Assembly (NCBI GenBank): GCA_030832085.1
Contig: JAURJU010000064.1
Coordinates: 62,001-126,000 of the forward strand
DNA length: 64,000 nt
Direction of reading: 5' to 3'
From: Chitinophagales bacterium
GTDB taxonomy: Bacteria > Bacteroidota > Bacteroidia > Chitinophagales > Chitinophagaceae
In this document: piece after piece, positions 19,716-29,536 of the stretch
Layout: every line of letters starts with the position of its first letter
How positions within the stretch are numbered: position 1 is the stretch's first letter
The notes under the pieces: model-generated
Database searches by the model: none
What the model was told of the DNA's origin: nothing
The model's input: the letters and a program-made list of their open reading frames with translations, nothing else
Position numbers and translations under genes: made by a program

Positions 19716-20606
19716 ATGACATCAAGAAGACATTTTATTCATCAAATGGCATGGGTTGCCGCAGGCTCATTTTTCATCCACGATGCCTTGGCCCTGAGCG
19801 GTGTAAAGGACAGGAAAATAGGTGTTCAACTCTATACCGTGCGCGATGATATGGCAAGGGATCCCAAAGGGACACTGCAGAAAATTGCTGCCATGGGATT
19901 CGGTGAAGTAGAAAACTTCGGATACAACGGTAAATTCTTTGGAATGGAAGCGGCGGAATACAAAAGGGTCCTGGATAAAAATGGACTTGCTGCCCCTTCG
20001 GGTCACTACCTCTATGGCAATTACGGGAACAAGCAAAATCCGGGAACTGTGCTTTTTGGTTGGGAAAAAGCCGTTGAAGACGCCAAGACAATTGGACAAT
20101 CCTTCATGGTGGTTGCCTTTCTCATGCCTGAAGAAAGAACATCCATTGCAGACTATAAAAAAGTTGCTGCCGACCTGAACAGGGCTGGTGCCATCTGCAA
20201 GCAAGCTGGCATCCAACTCTGCTACCACAACCATGATTTTGAATTCAAGGAATTGGAAGGACAGGTGCCATTCGATATCCTGGCCAGTGAAACCAATCCA
20301 GATCTTGTGAAATTTGAGTTGGACCTTTATTGGGTATCCAAGGCGGGCAAAGATCCGGTTTCGCTCTTCAGGGAATACAAGGGAAGGGTGGCCCTTTGGC
20401 ATGTGAAAGACATGGACAATACTCCCAATAAAAACTTTACCGAAGTGGGCAGCGGAACCATCGACTATCCAACAATTTTTAAACATGCAAAAACTTCCGG
20501 CATGAAGCATTTCTTTGTGGAACAGGATGTTTGTCCTGGCGCTCCCCTTGAAAGCATTCGGAAAAGCATCAAACATGTACAGACAAACTTGTTGAAAAAC
20601 CTTTAG
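19716..20606 (+). CDS. Sugar phosphate isomerase/epimerase (AP-endonuclease-2-type TIM barrel), likely Tat-exported
   Basis: SRRHFIHQMAWVAAGS twin-arginine-like leader; KIGVQLYTVRDDM; IQLCYHNHDFEF; KFELDLYWVSKAGKDP. Confidence 0.85.
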   Translation: MTSRRHFIHQMAWVAAGSFFIHDALALSGVKDRKIGVQLYTVRDDMARDPKGTLQKIAAMGFGEVENFGYNGKFFGMEAAEYKRVLDKNGLAAPSGHYLYGNYGNKQNPGTVLFGWEKAVEDAKTIGQSFMVVAFLMPEERTSIADYKKVAADLNRAGAICKQAGIQLCYHNHDFEFKELEGQVPFDILASETNPDLVKFELDLYWVSKAGKDPVSLFREYKGRVALWHVKDMDNTPNKNFTEVGSGTIDYPTIFKHAKTSGMKHFFVEQDVCPGAPLESIRKSIKHVQTNLLKNL

Positions 20607-20609
20607 GGC

Positions 20610-20984
20610 ATGAAGCTTTTCAATTTTATATTCACCGGTCTTTTTGTTCTTTTTGCGCTCTTGCAGATCAACGATCCGGATCCTTACTTGTGGATACCGA
20701 TTTACTTGTTTGTAGCATTGCTCTGTTTTCTTGACGCAAGAGGAAAATACGATGCCTTTTCACATGTCGGGACCTTGATTTTCTGTTTTTTCTTTGGGCT
20801 GAAACTGTTGTTGGCAAGGGATGGTGTCATGTCGTGGCTCAACGAACACCAGGCAGAAAGCCTGGTGCAAAGCATGAAGGCCACCAAGCCATGGATTGAG
20901 CAATCCCGAGAATTTGGCGGATTGCTGATCATCGCAATCGTCGTTACCATCAACATTTTGTTGAATAAAAAAATCCGGAGCTGA
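20610..20984 (+). CDS. TM220-type small membrane protein
   Basis: MKLFNFIFTGLFVLFALLQINDPDPYLWIPIYL resembles the transmembrane family 220. Confidence 0.65.
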   Translation: MKLFNFIFTGLFVLFALLQINDPDPYLWIPIYLFVALLCFLDARGKYDAFSHVGTLIFCFFFGLKLLLARDGVMSWLNEHQAESLVQSMKATKPWIEQSREFGGLLIIAIVVTINILLNKKIRS

Positions 20985-21004
20985 GGTTCAACTCCGGATT
21001 TTTA
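20971..21004. terminator. Bidirectional terminator between convergent genes
   Basis: 10-bp stem AAATCCGGAG/CTCCGGATTT with T-runs on both sides; overlaps the 3' end of the TM220 gene. Confidence 0.75.
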
Positions 21005-21032
21005 TGTTTTGAAATACTGGTCTGCAAATGAA

Positions 21033-24000
21033 TTATTGCTTGGGTATCAGCTTCATCGAAATAATGGCCAATCTGTTGGTTTCCTTTGTGTCCAGGCGCT
21101 CAACTTTCATGTACAACTTGCGTTCACCGGCATTTACGTTTTGCAATAGAAGTTCCTTTTTGCTGAACATGGTACTTGCAATATTTTCAAGTGTACATGA
21201 TGCCAGCTTGTTTCCATTTGGAGCATCCTGGTGCAGGCTGATGGTATAGCCTTTGACCAATTGGGCAGGAACGCCATATCCAAACTCTATGGCTCCAATT
21301 CCTTCCAAGTCGATGTCTGAAAACTCAAGCCATCCATTGTTGCCCTGGCTGATGTTCAGGAATGCAGCACGGTGCTTGTTCCAGTCTTTTATCTCAACCC
21401 TCAAATTTCCACTGTTGCTTGGCATGTTTACCAAGGCACTTTTGAGTGAAACAGATCCCACCGAACTCAGTGGCCTGATGCCTGCACCGCCCTTGTCTGT
21501 ATAGGTGGCTGTGATCAGCATCAGGTTACCGGTACCCATGTCATTTTCTGATGGCGTAATGCTTCCTTTGGAGGGCAGAGATGGTGCCTCTTTTTTGTTC
21601 AGGCTCAAGACCCAATCAACAATCATTCCTGCCTCTTCAGGCTTTAGGTCTGGATGCGCAGCCATGGCCACCTCTCCCCAAACGCCGCTGCCGCCCTTGA
21701 TGATCTTGTTGGTCAGGTATGCCCTTGCTTTGCTATCCCCTTCATATTTCTCCGCTACCATTTTATAGGATGGTCCTACAGATTTCTCCGCCTCTTTGTG
21801 GCAGGCCTTGCAGTCCAGGGTTGCCGCGAGGTTCTTCCCTTCCATGATGGCAGTCATCACCTGGTGCCCAACCACCTGTGCCTTGTCTGGCCCGTTCAGG
21901 TAATCGACTTTTACATAAATCGATTTCTTGTCAACACCTCCTTTTTCTGTTGTGCCATCTTCTTTGTCCTTCACATTGACTGTATAAGGAACTGGCTGAC
22001 CAGGAAAATAAAATTTATTACCCGCATCCAGCTTTACATTCACTTCAGGTGCTTCGTTTCCGGCATAGACCTTTACCACCTCACTCCTGGTAACACCGCC
22101 CTTTGGATCTTTCACTTCAACATAGATGACATATTCGCCGGCTTTGGTGAAGGTAAATGAAGTGTTGGGAGATGATTTTGGTTGTTGCACGGTTGCTCCA
22201 AAATGCCAAACATAACTCAAGGCATCATTATCAGCATCGGTTGATCCAATGGCATCTGCCTTCACAGTAAACGGAATGCTGCCGGAAAGTTTGGCCACAT
22301 TGATTTTTGCCTTAGGCGCCCTGTTGCCCCCATTGTAATCAATTCTTGAAAGGGCTGCATCAGCATTTTTACTGAACCAGCCCGTTCCATACTCAAGTAC
22401 ATAGAACCTGCCATCCGGTCCCACTTCAACATCGATGGGACTTTTGAACTTGGTGGATTCCATAAAGGGCTCCATCTGCTGATAATTGCCTGCTGCATCC
22501 ATGCTGACCATTTTCATCCATCCCCTGATCCATTCGTAAAACAAAAGTTTTCCATTGAAGTAGTCAGGATAGCGCGTTGCCTTTGGATAGAATTCTGAAT
22601 GGTATACCGGGCCCGCCATGGCATTCCTTCCACCGGTGCCCACTTCTGGGAATTCAGGAGATGCGGCATAGGGATACCAAATGAAAGCTGGACTAACCGG
22701 TGGCAGCTCCTGAAGGCCTGTGTTGTTCTTGGATAGGTTCATGGGTTTTTTGGGGTCAAAGAAATCTCCCACTTCGCCGGTTTCGTAGTTGAATTGGCGA
22801 TAAGGGTAATTGTTGCCAATGAACATCGGATACCCAAAATAACCCGCCTTCCTGGCCTGGTTTAACTCATCATAACCCCTTGGTCCTTTTTCTTCTGGTT
22901 TGTCATTGCCCGCATCTGGTCCAACATCACCCCAATACAAAAACCCGGTTTTACGGTCGACTGAAATCCTGTAAGGGTTTCTTGTACCCATGGCATAAAT
23001 TTCAGGCCTTGTTTTGGGTGTGCCAGGGGGGAAAAGATTTCCTTCGGGAATAGAGTAAGAGGCATCCGGGTTAACCTTGATGCGCAATACCTTTCCACGG
23101 AGATCGTTGGTATTGCTTGATCCCCTTCTGCCATCGTATTGCTCAAATCCTTCGCGGTTATCAATTGCTCCAAAACCATCCAGGATGTATTTTGAATTCG
23201 GTTGATTGAATGGCGTTGTATTGTCTCCGGTAGAAATAAACAGGCTTCCATCAGGTCCGAAGGTCAATGATCCTCCGGTATGGCAACAGATCTTTCTTTG
23301 AGATGCAACATCCAATATTTTTTTCTCCGTCTTCAGATCTAGTTTGCCGTCTTTGTACACAAAACGTGACAGCCTGTTGGCTGCAGTGTCGTTGGTGGCA
23401 TAGAACATGTAGATATAATTGTTCTTCGCGAAATCCGGATCTGCAGTGATGCCCAAAAGTCCTTCCTCTGCATTGACCCCCTGTACACCGGACTTGGAGT
23501 AGAGGTCAAATTTGGCGATCTGTGTGACTTTTTTTGTGGCATTGCTGTAAAGCATTACCTCCCCTTTTCTTTGTGTGATGAGGATGTCAAAATTGGGAAG
23601 AATGGCCATTTCGGTTGGCTCATCAAATACACCACCAGCCAATACGTTTTTTGTAAAACGGTCCTCATCCGGAACCAACATTGATCTTGCTTTGCCGAGA
23701 TCGCGCTTCACATTGTTGCCTATGGCATACTTGATGCCGCCAAGGATATGCTTGAGGTACAGTGGGTCAGCGAAAGATTCATTGGTATGGCCAAACTCAG
23801 TATAGAAGGCCCTTCCGCCATCATAGTCGTGGTACCATGCCATGGGATGGCTGTCTCCGTTTTGACCACCTTCGTAGGATTTCTCATCGATGCTGATGAG
23901 GATATTGACTTCTTTGCCTGGTACCACTTTGAAGTTGTACCACTCATCATAGCGTTCCCAGATTTCTGGAAGATGTGCCGTGCTGATGTGCGACCTGTCA

Positions 24001-24434
24001 TGTACAATCAGCTTTGCATTCTGTTGTTTGGGATGGCTTTTGAAATAGGCGCCAACCAGTTTTCCGTACCAGGGCCAATTGTATTCACAGTCACTGGCTG
24101 CATGTATGCCCATATATCCACCACCCGATTGGATATAGCGCTCAAAAGCCGCTTGCTGGTAGTTGTTGAGCGCATCCCCTGTTGCGTTCAAGAAAACAAC
24201 TGCCTGGTATTTTTTAAGGTTTTCTTCTTTGAAAGCTGCTGCATCTTCAGTGGTGTCAACAGCAAACCCGTTTTCTTTTCCCAATTGGATGATGGCCGTC
24301 TTTCCAACACCGATGGACCCATGCCTGAATCCTGCAGTTTTTGAAAAAACCAATACCCTTGATTGTGCATTGGCGAAAACGGAAAAACAGATGCTGAACA
24401 AGAACAACAATTGGACTCTTCTCATGGTGGTCAA
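21033..24434 (-). CDS. Secreted multidomain protein: ThuA, GSDH-type propeller, PKD, cytochrome c and C-terminal carbohydrate-binding-like domain
   Basis: ThuA N-terminus (RVLVFSKTAGFRHGSI...GIHAASDCEYNWPWYGKLVGAYFKSHP), sorbosone-dehydrogenase-like middle (EGLLGITADPDFAKNNYIYMFY), PKD-like (STDADNDALSYVWHFG), heme motif LDCKACHKEAEKSVGPSY, C-terminal CBM-like segment. Confidence 0.9.
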   Translation of the reverse strand: MTTMRRVQLLFLFSICFSVFANAQSRVLVFSKTAGFRHGSIGVGKTAIIQLGKENGFAVDTTEDAAAFKEENLKKYQAVVFLNATGDALNNYQQAAFERYIQSGGGYMGIHAASDCEYNWPWYGKLVGAYFKSHPKQQNAKLIVHDRSHISTAHLPEIWERYDEWYNFKVVPGKEVNILISIDEKSYEGGQNGDSHPMAWYHDYDGGRAFYTEFGHTNESFADPLYLKHILGGIKYAIGNNVKRDLGKARSMLVPDEDRFTKNVLAGGVFDEPTEMAILPNFDILITQRKGEVMLYSNATKKVTQIAKFDLYSKSGVQGVNAEEGLLGITADPDFAKNNYIYMFYATNDTAANRLSRFVYKDGKLDLKTEKKILDVASQRKICCHTGGSLTFGPDGSLFISTGDNTTPFNQPNSKYILDGFGAIDNREGFEQYDGRRGSSNTNDLRGKVLRIKVNPDASYSIPEGNLFPPGTPKTRPEIYAMGTRNPYRISVDRKTGFLYWGDVGPDAGNDKPEEKGPRGYDELNQARKAGYFGYPMFIGNNYPYRQFNYETGEVGDFFDPKKPMNLSKNNTGLQELPPVSPAFIWYPYAASPEFPEVGTGGRNAMAGPVYHSEFYPKATRYPDYFNGKLLFYEWIRGWMKMVSMDAAGNYQQMEPFMESTKFKSPIDVEVGPDGRFYVLEYGTGWFSKNADAALSRIDYNGGNRAPKAKINVAKLSGSIPFTVKADAIGSTDADNDALSYVWHFGATVQQPKSSPNTSFTFTKAGEYVIYVEVKDPKGGVTRSEVVKVYAGNEAPEVNVKLDAGNKFYFPGQPVPYTVNVKDKEDGTTEKGGVDKKSIYVKVDYLNGPDKAQVVGHQVMTAIMEGKNLAATLDCKACHKEAEKSVGPSYKMVAEKYEGDSKARAYLTNKIIKGGSGVWGEVAMAAHPDLKPEEAGMIVDWVLSLNKKEAPSLPSKGSITPSENDMGTGNLMLITATYTDKGGAGIRPLSSVGSVSLKSALVNMPSNSGNLRVEIKDWNKHRAAFLNISQGNNGWLEFSDIDLEGIGAIEFGYGVPAQLVKGYTISLHQDAPNGNKLASCTLENIASTMFSKKELLLQNVNAGERKLYMKVERLDTKETNRLAIISMKLIPKQ

Positions 24435-24481
24435 GTTATATGGTATTTATGAAAGATAAATTTAACGATTAATCAGGCGAT

Positions 24482-24510
24482 AAAAAAAGCGCCGCATGAA
24501 TATGCGGCGC
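24482..24510 (-). terminator. Rho-independent terminator (minus strand)
   Basis: 9-bp stem GCGCCGCAT/ATGCGGCGC followed on the minus strand by TTTTTTTA. Confidence 0.85.
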
Positions 24511-24537
24511 CCTTGCCAAATAAACTGCACTTGTATT

Positions 24538-25254
24538 TTACAACTGTTTGATCTTGATGTTCCTGAACCAGACAAGGTTGCCATGGTCCTGCAAGGAAAT
24601 TTTCCCTTTGCTGTACTTGGCAAAACCAGGCCAGTTCTTGAATTTTGAACCGGCAACCAGGTTGTTGAAATTATCATCACCAACAGTGGTTGTAACAACA
24701 GTCTCTCCATTGAGTTTCAGTGTCAGTGCACTGTTCACGTAGATGATCTCCGCGTGGTTCCACTCCATGGCAGGCTTTGCTGTTTCCCTGTTGCACTTGA
24801 TCAGGTCATACAGGTCACCTGCACGGTGTCTTGGATTTTTCGCATCTCCTGCTTTTTCATTGTCCAACACCTGCATCTCCATGCCCGTGGCGTATGAAGT
24901 CTTGAATTTGGGGTCTTCGTGTACCCCAAAGATGATGCCACTGTTGCCCCCTTCTGAGATTTTCCATTCCAGGCTGAGGTGATAGTTTTCGTATTCAAGG
25001 TCGGTGGTAAGATCTCCGCCTTTTTTAACCCCTGGTTTCTTGTCCTTGTCTACATCGCAGTATAGAACACCATCTTCCACCTTCCAGGATTCCCCGGTTC
25101 CTTCATTGTTGTAGATATGCCAGCCGTTTTTGGTCTTGCCATCAAACAGTTTTTTCCAGCCTTTTTTGGCATTGTTCTCCGGCTTTTGTCCGTCGGTGGT
25201 TGGCGTTGCTGAGAGCAAAAAGGCAGCACAGGCAATCGTTAAAAGGGTTTTCAT
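24538..25254 (-). CDS. Secreted DUF1080 (3-keto-disaccharide hydrolase family) protein
   Basis: GWKKLFDGKTKNGWHIYNNEGTGESWKVEDGVLYCD...DLTTDLEYENYHLSLEWKISEGGNSGIIFGVHED. Confidence 0.92.
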   Translation of the reverse strand: MKTLLTIACAAFLLSATPTTDGQKPENNAKKGWKKLFDGKTKNGWHIYNNEGTGESWKVEDGVLYCDVDKDKKPGVKKGGDLTTDLEYENYHLSLEWKISEGGNSGIIFGVHEDPKFKTSYATGMEMQVLDNEKAGDAKNPRHRAGDLYDLIKCNRETAKPAMEWNHAEIIYVNSALTLKLNGETVVTTTVGDDNFNNLVAGSKFKNWPGFAKYSKGKISLQDHGNLVWFRNIKIKQL

Positions 25255-25259
25255 TGTTG

Positions 25260-25700
25260 TTATTTTTTCATTGATAAGATATACTCTACCATGGCTGAGG
25301 CATCTTCAACACTCAGGTTGGGATGACCCGCCATCGGGATTTCTCCCCAATTGCCTTGTCCGCCCTTGAGTACTTTTTCTGCCAACATCTTTACATTGCT
25401 TGCATTGTTCTCATATTTCTTGGCCACATCCTGGTATGCTGGCCCAATCAGTTTTGCATCGTCTTTGTGGCATGTGCGGCAATCCGATCCTGCAATAAGG
25501 GCTTTTCCGTCTTTTTTGGCCACTGCAGGCGCAGCTTCCTTTGCAGGAGTCTCTTCCTTTGCGGCTGGCTCATCCTTCATGGGAGCCGTTGTTTCTTCCG
25601 TTGTTGCATTGCTGATGGGCTTTGCTTCTTGTGTTTCTTCTCCACCGCCGCAGGCATACAGCCCGGCCGCGATCACCATTGTGAACAGTACCTTCTTCAT
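25260..25700 (-). CDS. Lipoprotein class I cytochrome c
   Basis: MKKVLFTMVIAAGLYACGGGEE lipobox; GSDCRTCHKDDAKLIGPAYQDVAKKY heme-binding CxxCH. Internal ATG at 25700 preferred. Confidence 0.9.
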   Translation of the reverse strand: MKKVLFTMVIAAGLYACGGGEETQEAKPISNATTEETTAPMKDEPAAKEETPAKEAAPAVAKKDGKALIAGSDCRTCHKDDAKLIGPAYQDVAKKYENNASNVKMLAEKVLKGGQGNWGEIPMAGHPNLSVEDASAMVEYILSMKK

Positions 25701-25732
25701 TGTTTTTGTAGTTGTTTTTATCATGATTGTTG

Positions 25733-26785
25733 TCAAATGCCTAGAATTCTCTTGTTGAATGCCTCATCACTGCCCGTTCCGGCAAAATCATCAAACGCCT
25801 TTTCTGTTACCCTGATGATCTTGTCCTTGATGAAGATTGCACCTTCTTTTGCTCCCTCTTCAGGATGCTTGATGGCACATTCCCACTCCATGACTGCCCA
25901 ACCACTGTAATCGTATGCGGTCAGCTTGCTGAAGATAGCTGAAAAATCAACTTGGCCATCACCCAAAGACCTGAATCTTCCTGCGCGGTTCACCCAATTC
26001 TGGTATCCGCCATATACGCCCTGTTTTCCGGAAGGGTTGAACTCAGCATCTTTTACATGGAACATTTTTATGCGCTCATGGTAATGGTCGATATAGCTAA
26101 GGTAATCAAGGCACTGCAGCACGAAATGACTTGGGTCATAGAGCAGGCATGCCCGTTTGTGGTGGTTGGTTTTTTCGAGGAACATCTCATAAGAGATGCC
26201 ATCGTGCAGGTCCTCTCCCGGGTGTATTTCATAGCAAAGATCCACGCCATGCTCATCAAATACATCAAGGATGGGCGTCCATCTTTTTGCCAACTCTGTA
26301 AACCCCGTTTCTACCAATCCTGCGGGTCTTTGTGGCCAAGGATAGACCGTATGCCAAAGCAATGCACCGCTAAAGGTTGCATGGGCATTGAGGCCGAGGT
26401 TGGCAGAGGCTTTTGCTGCATATTTCAACTGCTGCACAGCCCATTCCTTTCTTGCCTTGCTGTTGCCGCGCACCGCTTCGGGGGCGAATCCATCGAATTG
26501 CTCATCATATGCGGGATGAACAGCCACCAGTTGTCCCTGCAAGTGGGTGGAGAGTTCGGTGATCTGCATTCCCGCAGATTCAACAATACCCTTTACCTCG
26601 TCGGCATAGGTCTTGCTTTCTGCCGCCTTTTGCAGATCGATGCACCTGGGATCCCAGGTGGGAAGCTGAACACCAACGAAACCCAGGTCTGCAGCCCATT
26701 TGCAGATCGTGGACAAGTCATTGAAAGGAGCTGCGTCTCCCATGAACTGGGCAAGAAAAATACCCGGACCTTTTATCGTTTTCAT
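25733..26785 (-). CDS. Sugar phosphate isomerase/epimerase (TIM barrel)
   Basis: KTIKGPGIFLAQFMGDAAPFNDL...VGVQLPTWDPRCIDL...LCYEIHPGEDLHDG...MEWECAIKHPEEG. Start placed at 26785. Confidence 0.88.
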   Translation of the reverse strand: MKTIKGPGIFLAQFMGDAAPFNDLSTICKWAADLGFVGVQLPTWDPRCIDLQKAAESKTYADEVKGIVESAGMQITELSTHLQGQLVAVHPAYDEQFDGFAPEAVRGNSKARKEWAVQQLKYAAKASANLGLNAHATFSGALLWHTVYPWPQRPAGLVETGFTELAKRWTPILDVFDEHGVDLCYEIHPGEDLHDGISYEMFLEKTNHHKRACLLYDPSHFVLQCLDYLSYIDHYHERIKMFHVKDAEFNPSGKQGVYGGYQNWVNRAGRFRSLGDGQVDFSAIFSKLTAYDYSGWAVMEWECAIKHPEEGAKEGAIFIKDKIIRVTEKAFDDFAGTGSDEAFNKRILGI

Positions 26786-26795
26786 TCCTTTGTGT

Positions 26796-27962
26796 TTATA
26801 CGGTGTGGGGAGTCCACTTGTCTGATGATTGAGAAGAAAGGACAACATTGTCAATAAAGGCCATGCCACGGATGCCATCCTCAACACCTGGGAAATCAAG
26901 CATTTCCGCTGTTGGCGTTGTTCCGTCAATATGTGCCCCAAGGGTCAATGAAAAATTCCTGTAAATATTGGCAAATGCTTCCAGATAACCTTCAGGATGT
27001 CCGCCCGGAGTCCTGGAATTATGGAGAGCGAAGGAAGAAAGCCTGTCTGCATAGTTTCCGCCGGCCCTGAAGATTTGGGTTGGCTGGTCCAGCCACTTCA
27101 CCAACATGGTGTTGGGTTCATGTTGGGCCCATTCCAATCCTCCTTTTTCGCCATATACACGGATCTTGAGTGCATTTTCTTCACCTGCAGCAACCTGGGA
27201 TGCCATCAAGACGCCAGCACCGCCATTTTCAAACTTCAGCAATACGTTTCCGTCGTCATCCAACATCCTGCCTTCTACCATCACATTGAGGTCGGCACAG
27301 ATTTGGGTGATTTTCAATCCCGTGATATATTCAGCCAAATGCGCAGCATGTGTTCCGATATCGCCCATGCATCCGCTTTTCCCACTGCGCTTGGGATCTG
27401 TACGCCAGGCTGCCTGGGCATTGCCCTCGCGTTCGCTGAGTTTGCTCAACCAGCCCTGTGGATATTCAACCCAAACCTTGCGGATGTTGCCGAACTTTCC
27501 TTCTTTCACCATTTGCTTGGCTTGCTTTACCAGTGGATACCCTGAATAGGTATGGGTAAGGCAAAGGACCTTGCCGGTTGCTTCCTGTATGCGCTTCAGC
27601 TCCAGGGCTTCATCCAGCGTAAAGGCAATGGGTTTTTCAATCACCACATGAAACCCGTGCTCCATGGCCATTTTGGCAGGTGCAAAGTGTGCAAAATTGG
27701 GCGTCACAATGGTTACAAAATCCATGCGCTGGTCTTCAGGCAGTTGACTTTCCTTTGTGATCATCTCATCAAAACTGAGGTAGATCCTGTCTTCCGGGAG
27801 AAACAGTGATTTTCCAGAATCTTTTGCAATGTCAGGGTTGATGCTGAGGGCACCACAGACCAGTTCAATGAGTCCGTCCATCCCCGCTGCGTGACGGTGG
27901 ATGGCGCCAATGAAGGCATCCTTGCCGCCACCAATCATTCCCATTCTAAGTTTTCTGTTCAT
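26796..27962 (-). CDS. Gfo/Idh/MocA-family oxidoreductase
   Basis: LRMGMIGGGKDAFIGAIHRHA; VIEKPIAFTLDEALEL (EKP motif); GDIGTHAAHLAEYITG. Confidence 0.93.
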   Translation of the reverse strand: MNRKLRMGMIGGGKDAFIGAIHRHAAGMDGLIELVCGALSINPDIAKDSGKSLFLPEDRIYLSFDEMITKESQLPEDQRMDFVTIVTPNFAHFAPAKMAMEHGFHVVIEKPIAFTLDEALELKRIQEATGKVLCLTHTYSGYPLVKQAKQMVKEGKFGNIRKVWVEYPQGWLSKLSEREGNAQAAWRTDPKRSGKSGCMGDIGTHAAHLAEYITGLKITQICADLNVMVEGRMLDDDGNVLLKFENGGAGVLMASQVAAGEENALKIRVYGEKGGLEWAQHEPNTMLVKWLDQPTQIFRAGGNYADRLSSFALHNSRTPGGHPEGYLEAFANIYRNFSLTLGAHIDGTTPTAEMLDFPGVEDGIRGMAFIDNVVLSSQSSDKWTPHTV

Positions 27963-28090
27963 GTTGGTTGGTTGAAAAATTTCAATAAAAATGAGGCTTA
28001 AAAATAATGAATTTAGCAGTACAATATCCCAATTGATGACCTTGTGTGCAAGATTTTAATCTGCGTGCAAACAAGTGCTGGGACACAACA

Positions 28091-28119
28091 TAAAAGGAGG
28101 GAGCCATGGCCCCCTCCTT
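28091..28119 (-). terminator. Rho-independent terminator downstream of MFS gene (minus strand)
   Basis: Stem AAGGAGGG/CCCTCCTT with extended inner pairing; minus strand continues TTTTATG. Confidence 0.65.
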
Positions 28120-28141
28120 CAATTGTTCTGCAATGTGCTTG

Positions 28142-29350
28142 TTATGCTTTTTGCGCTTTTTTTGAGTAGACATAAAGGCCTACAAATGCAACAATCAGTA
28201 TTGCGGGAAACAACAACATGTTAGAGAGTGTTGCTTGTCCTGCAGCCAAATCAGCAGCATCGCCCACCAATCCGGTTGCTTCTGCTGCTACTTTGTTTTG
28301 CTGTATCCATCCGCCAATGACAGGCTGAAACATGGAAGAGGAGAACATGCCGATACCGCCCATGATGGAAAGACCGAGTGCGCCTGTTTTTGGAAGAGAT
28401 TCCGCAATGAAACCCAGCATGTTTGGCCAGAAATAACAGATTCCCAGTGCGTATACCACTGCTGCAACGTACAATGCTGCACCGCTCATGGTGCTCAACA
28501 TGTAAATGCCTACAACGGCAAAAATGGCTGAGCCCAACAGAACACCAACCGTATTCAACTTGTGGATCAATGGTCCGGCAAAGAACCTGCCAACCGCCAT
28601 CAGGCCGGTTACCAGGGCCAGGATCAGCATGGGGCTTGCACCTGCTTTGGCAAGGATGGGTCCAACCCATTGTTGTGGGCCAAATTCAGAAATGGCAGTC
28701 AGCGCCATGCAACATGCCATGAACAGGTACAATGGATTCAGCATGGCCTTGAAGTTTGCAACCGGAGAACTTGCCTCAGCCTTTGGCTGGGGGAAGCTTT
28801 GGCCCCAGAACATGATGGCATATATGATGGTTGGCACCAGGATTACCCAGATCTGTGCCTGCCAGGGAAGGCTTGCATCGGTCATGAACTTTGATATCAA
28901 TGAACCCAAAACAATTCCACCAGGGAACCACATGTGAAAACGGTTCATCTTGCTGCTGAATTCATTGCCGGTATAGGCATCTGCAATCATTGGATTACAG
29001 GCCGCTTCGGTGCAACCATTTCCTATTCCAATCAACAGCGTAGACACCAACAATACGTTGTAGCTGCTGGCGTAAATGGTAGTGAGGATACCGATGGCAT
29101 GCGCCACAAATGCAACTTGCATGATCAGTTTGGGACCAATTTTAGCGTAGAAAATACCCCCCAGGATCATGGAAATCGGAAAACCAAGAAACCACATGGA
29201 ATTGATGGTTCCAAGCTGAACAGGATCAAGACTCAATTCGGTTCCAAGCTGTGTAAGGATGCCTGCCCTTATGCTGAAAGAGAAGGCCGTTGTAATGAGC
29301 GCGAAACAACTCGCCAAAAAAAGGCGGTTTGCGTTGATGGGCTGGGTCAT
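28142..29350 (-). CDS. MFS transporter (sugar/nucleoside permease-like)
   Basis: Multiple TM helices; MTQPINANRLFLASCFALITTAFSFSIRAGILTQLG; FPGGIVLGSLISKFM. ATG at 29350 preferred. Confidence 0.87.
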   Translation of the reverse strand: MTQPINANRLFLASCFALITTAFSFSIRAGILTQLGTELSLDPVQLGTINSMWFLGFPISMILGGIFYAKIGPKLIMQVAFVAHAIGILTTIYASSYNVLLVSTLLIGIGNGCTEAACNPMIADAYTGNEFSSKMNRFHMWFPGGIVLGSLISKFMTDASLPWQAQIWVILVPTIIYAIMFWGQSFPQPKAEASSPVANFKAMLNPLYLFMACCMALTAISEFGPQQWVGPILAKAGASPMLILALVTGLMAVGRFFAGPLIHKLNTVGVLLGSAIFAVVGIYMLSTMSGAALYVAAVVYALGICYFWPNMLGFIAESLPKTGALGLSIMGGIGMFSSSMFQPVIGGWIQQNKVAAEATGLVGDAADLAAGQATLSNMLLFPAILIVAFVGLYVYSKKAQKA

Positions 29351-29536
29351 TGTGATGTAGATTTGGTTATGGGTTAAATGAAAATTTGATTTTGAAGCTA
29401 ACAAATCTTGAAGACCTTGCCAAGTTTAGGATTGTTTTTTTTGGCAGTTGCCAATTTTTTAAGGCACAGGTATAGAGACATCCAATATTTCGTTGGCCGA
29501 AACCTTTCTATCTGAATAGTTTCATTATTTTTAGGC

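Noticed and set aside
25952-26857. 301-aa plus-strand ORF
   Set aside because: Antisense to the TIM-barrel isomerase and spans into the Gfo/Idh gene; Cys-rich shadow translation.
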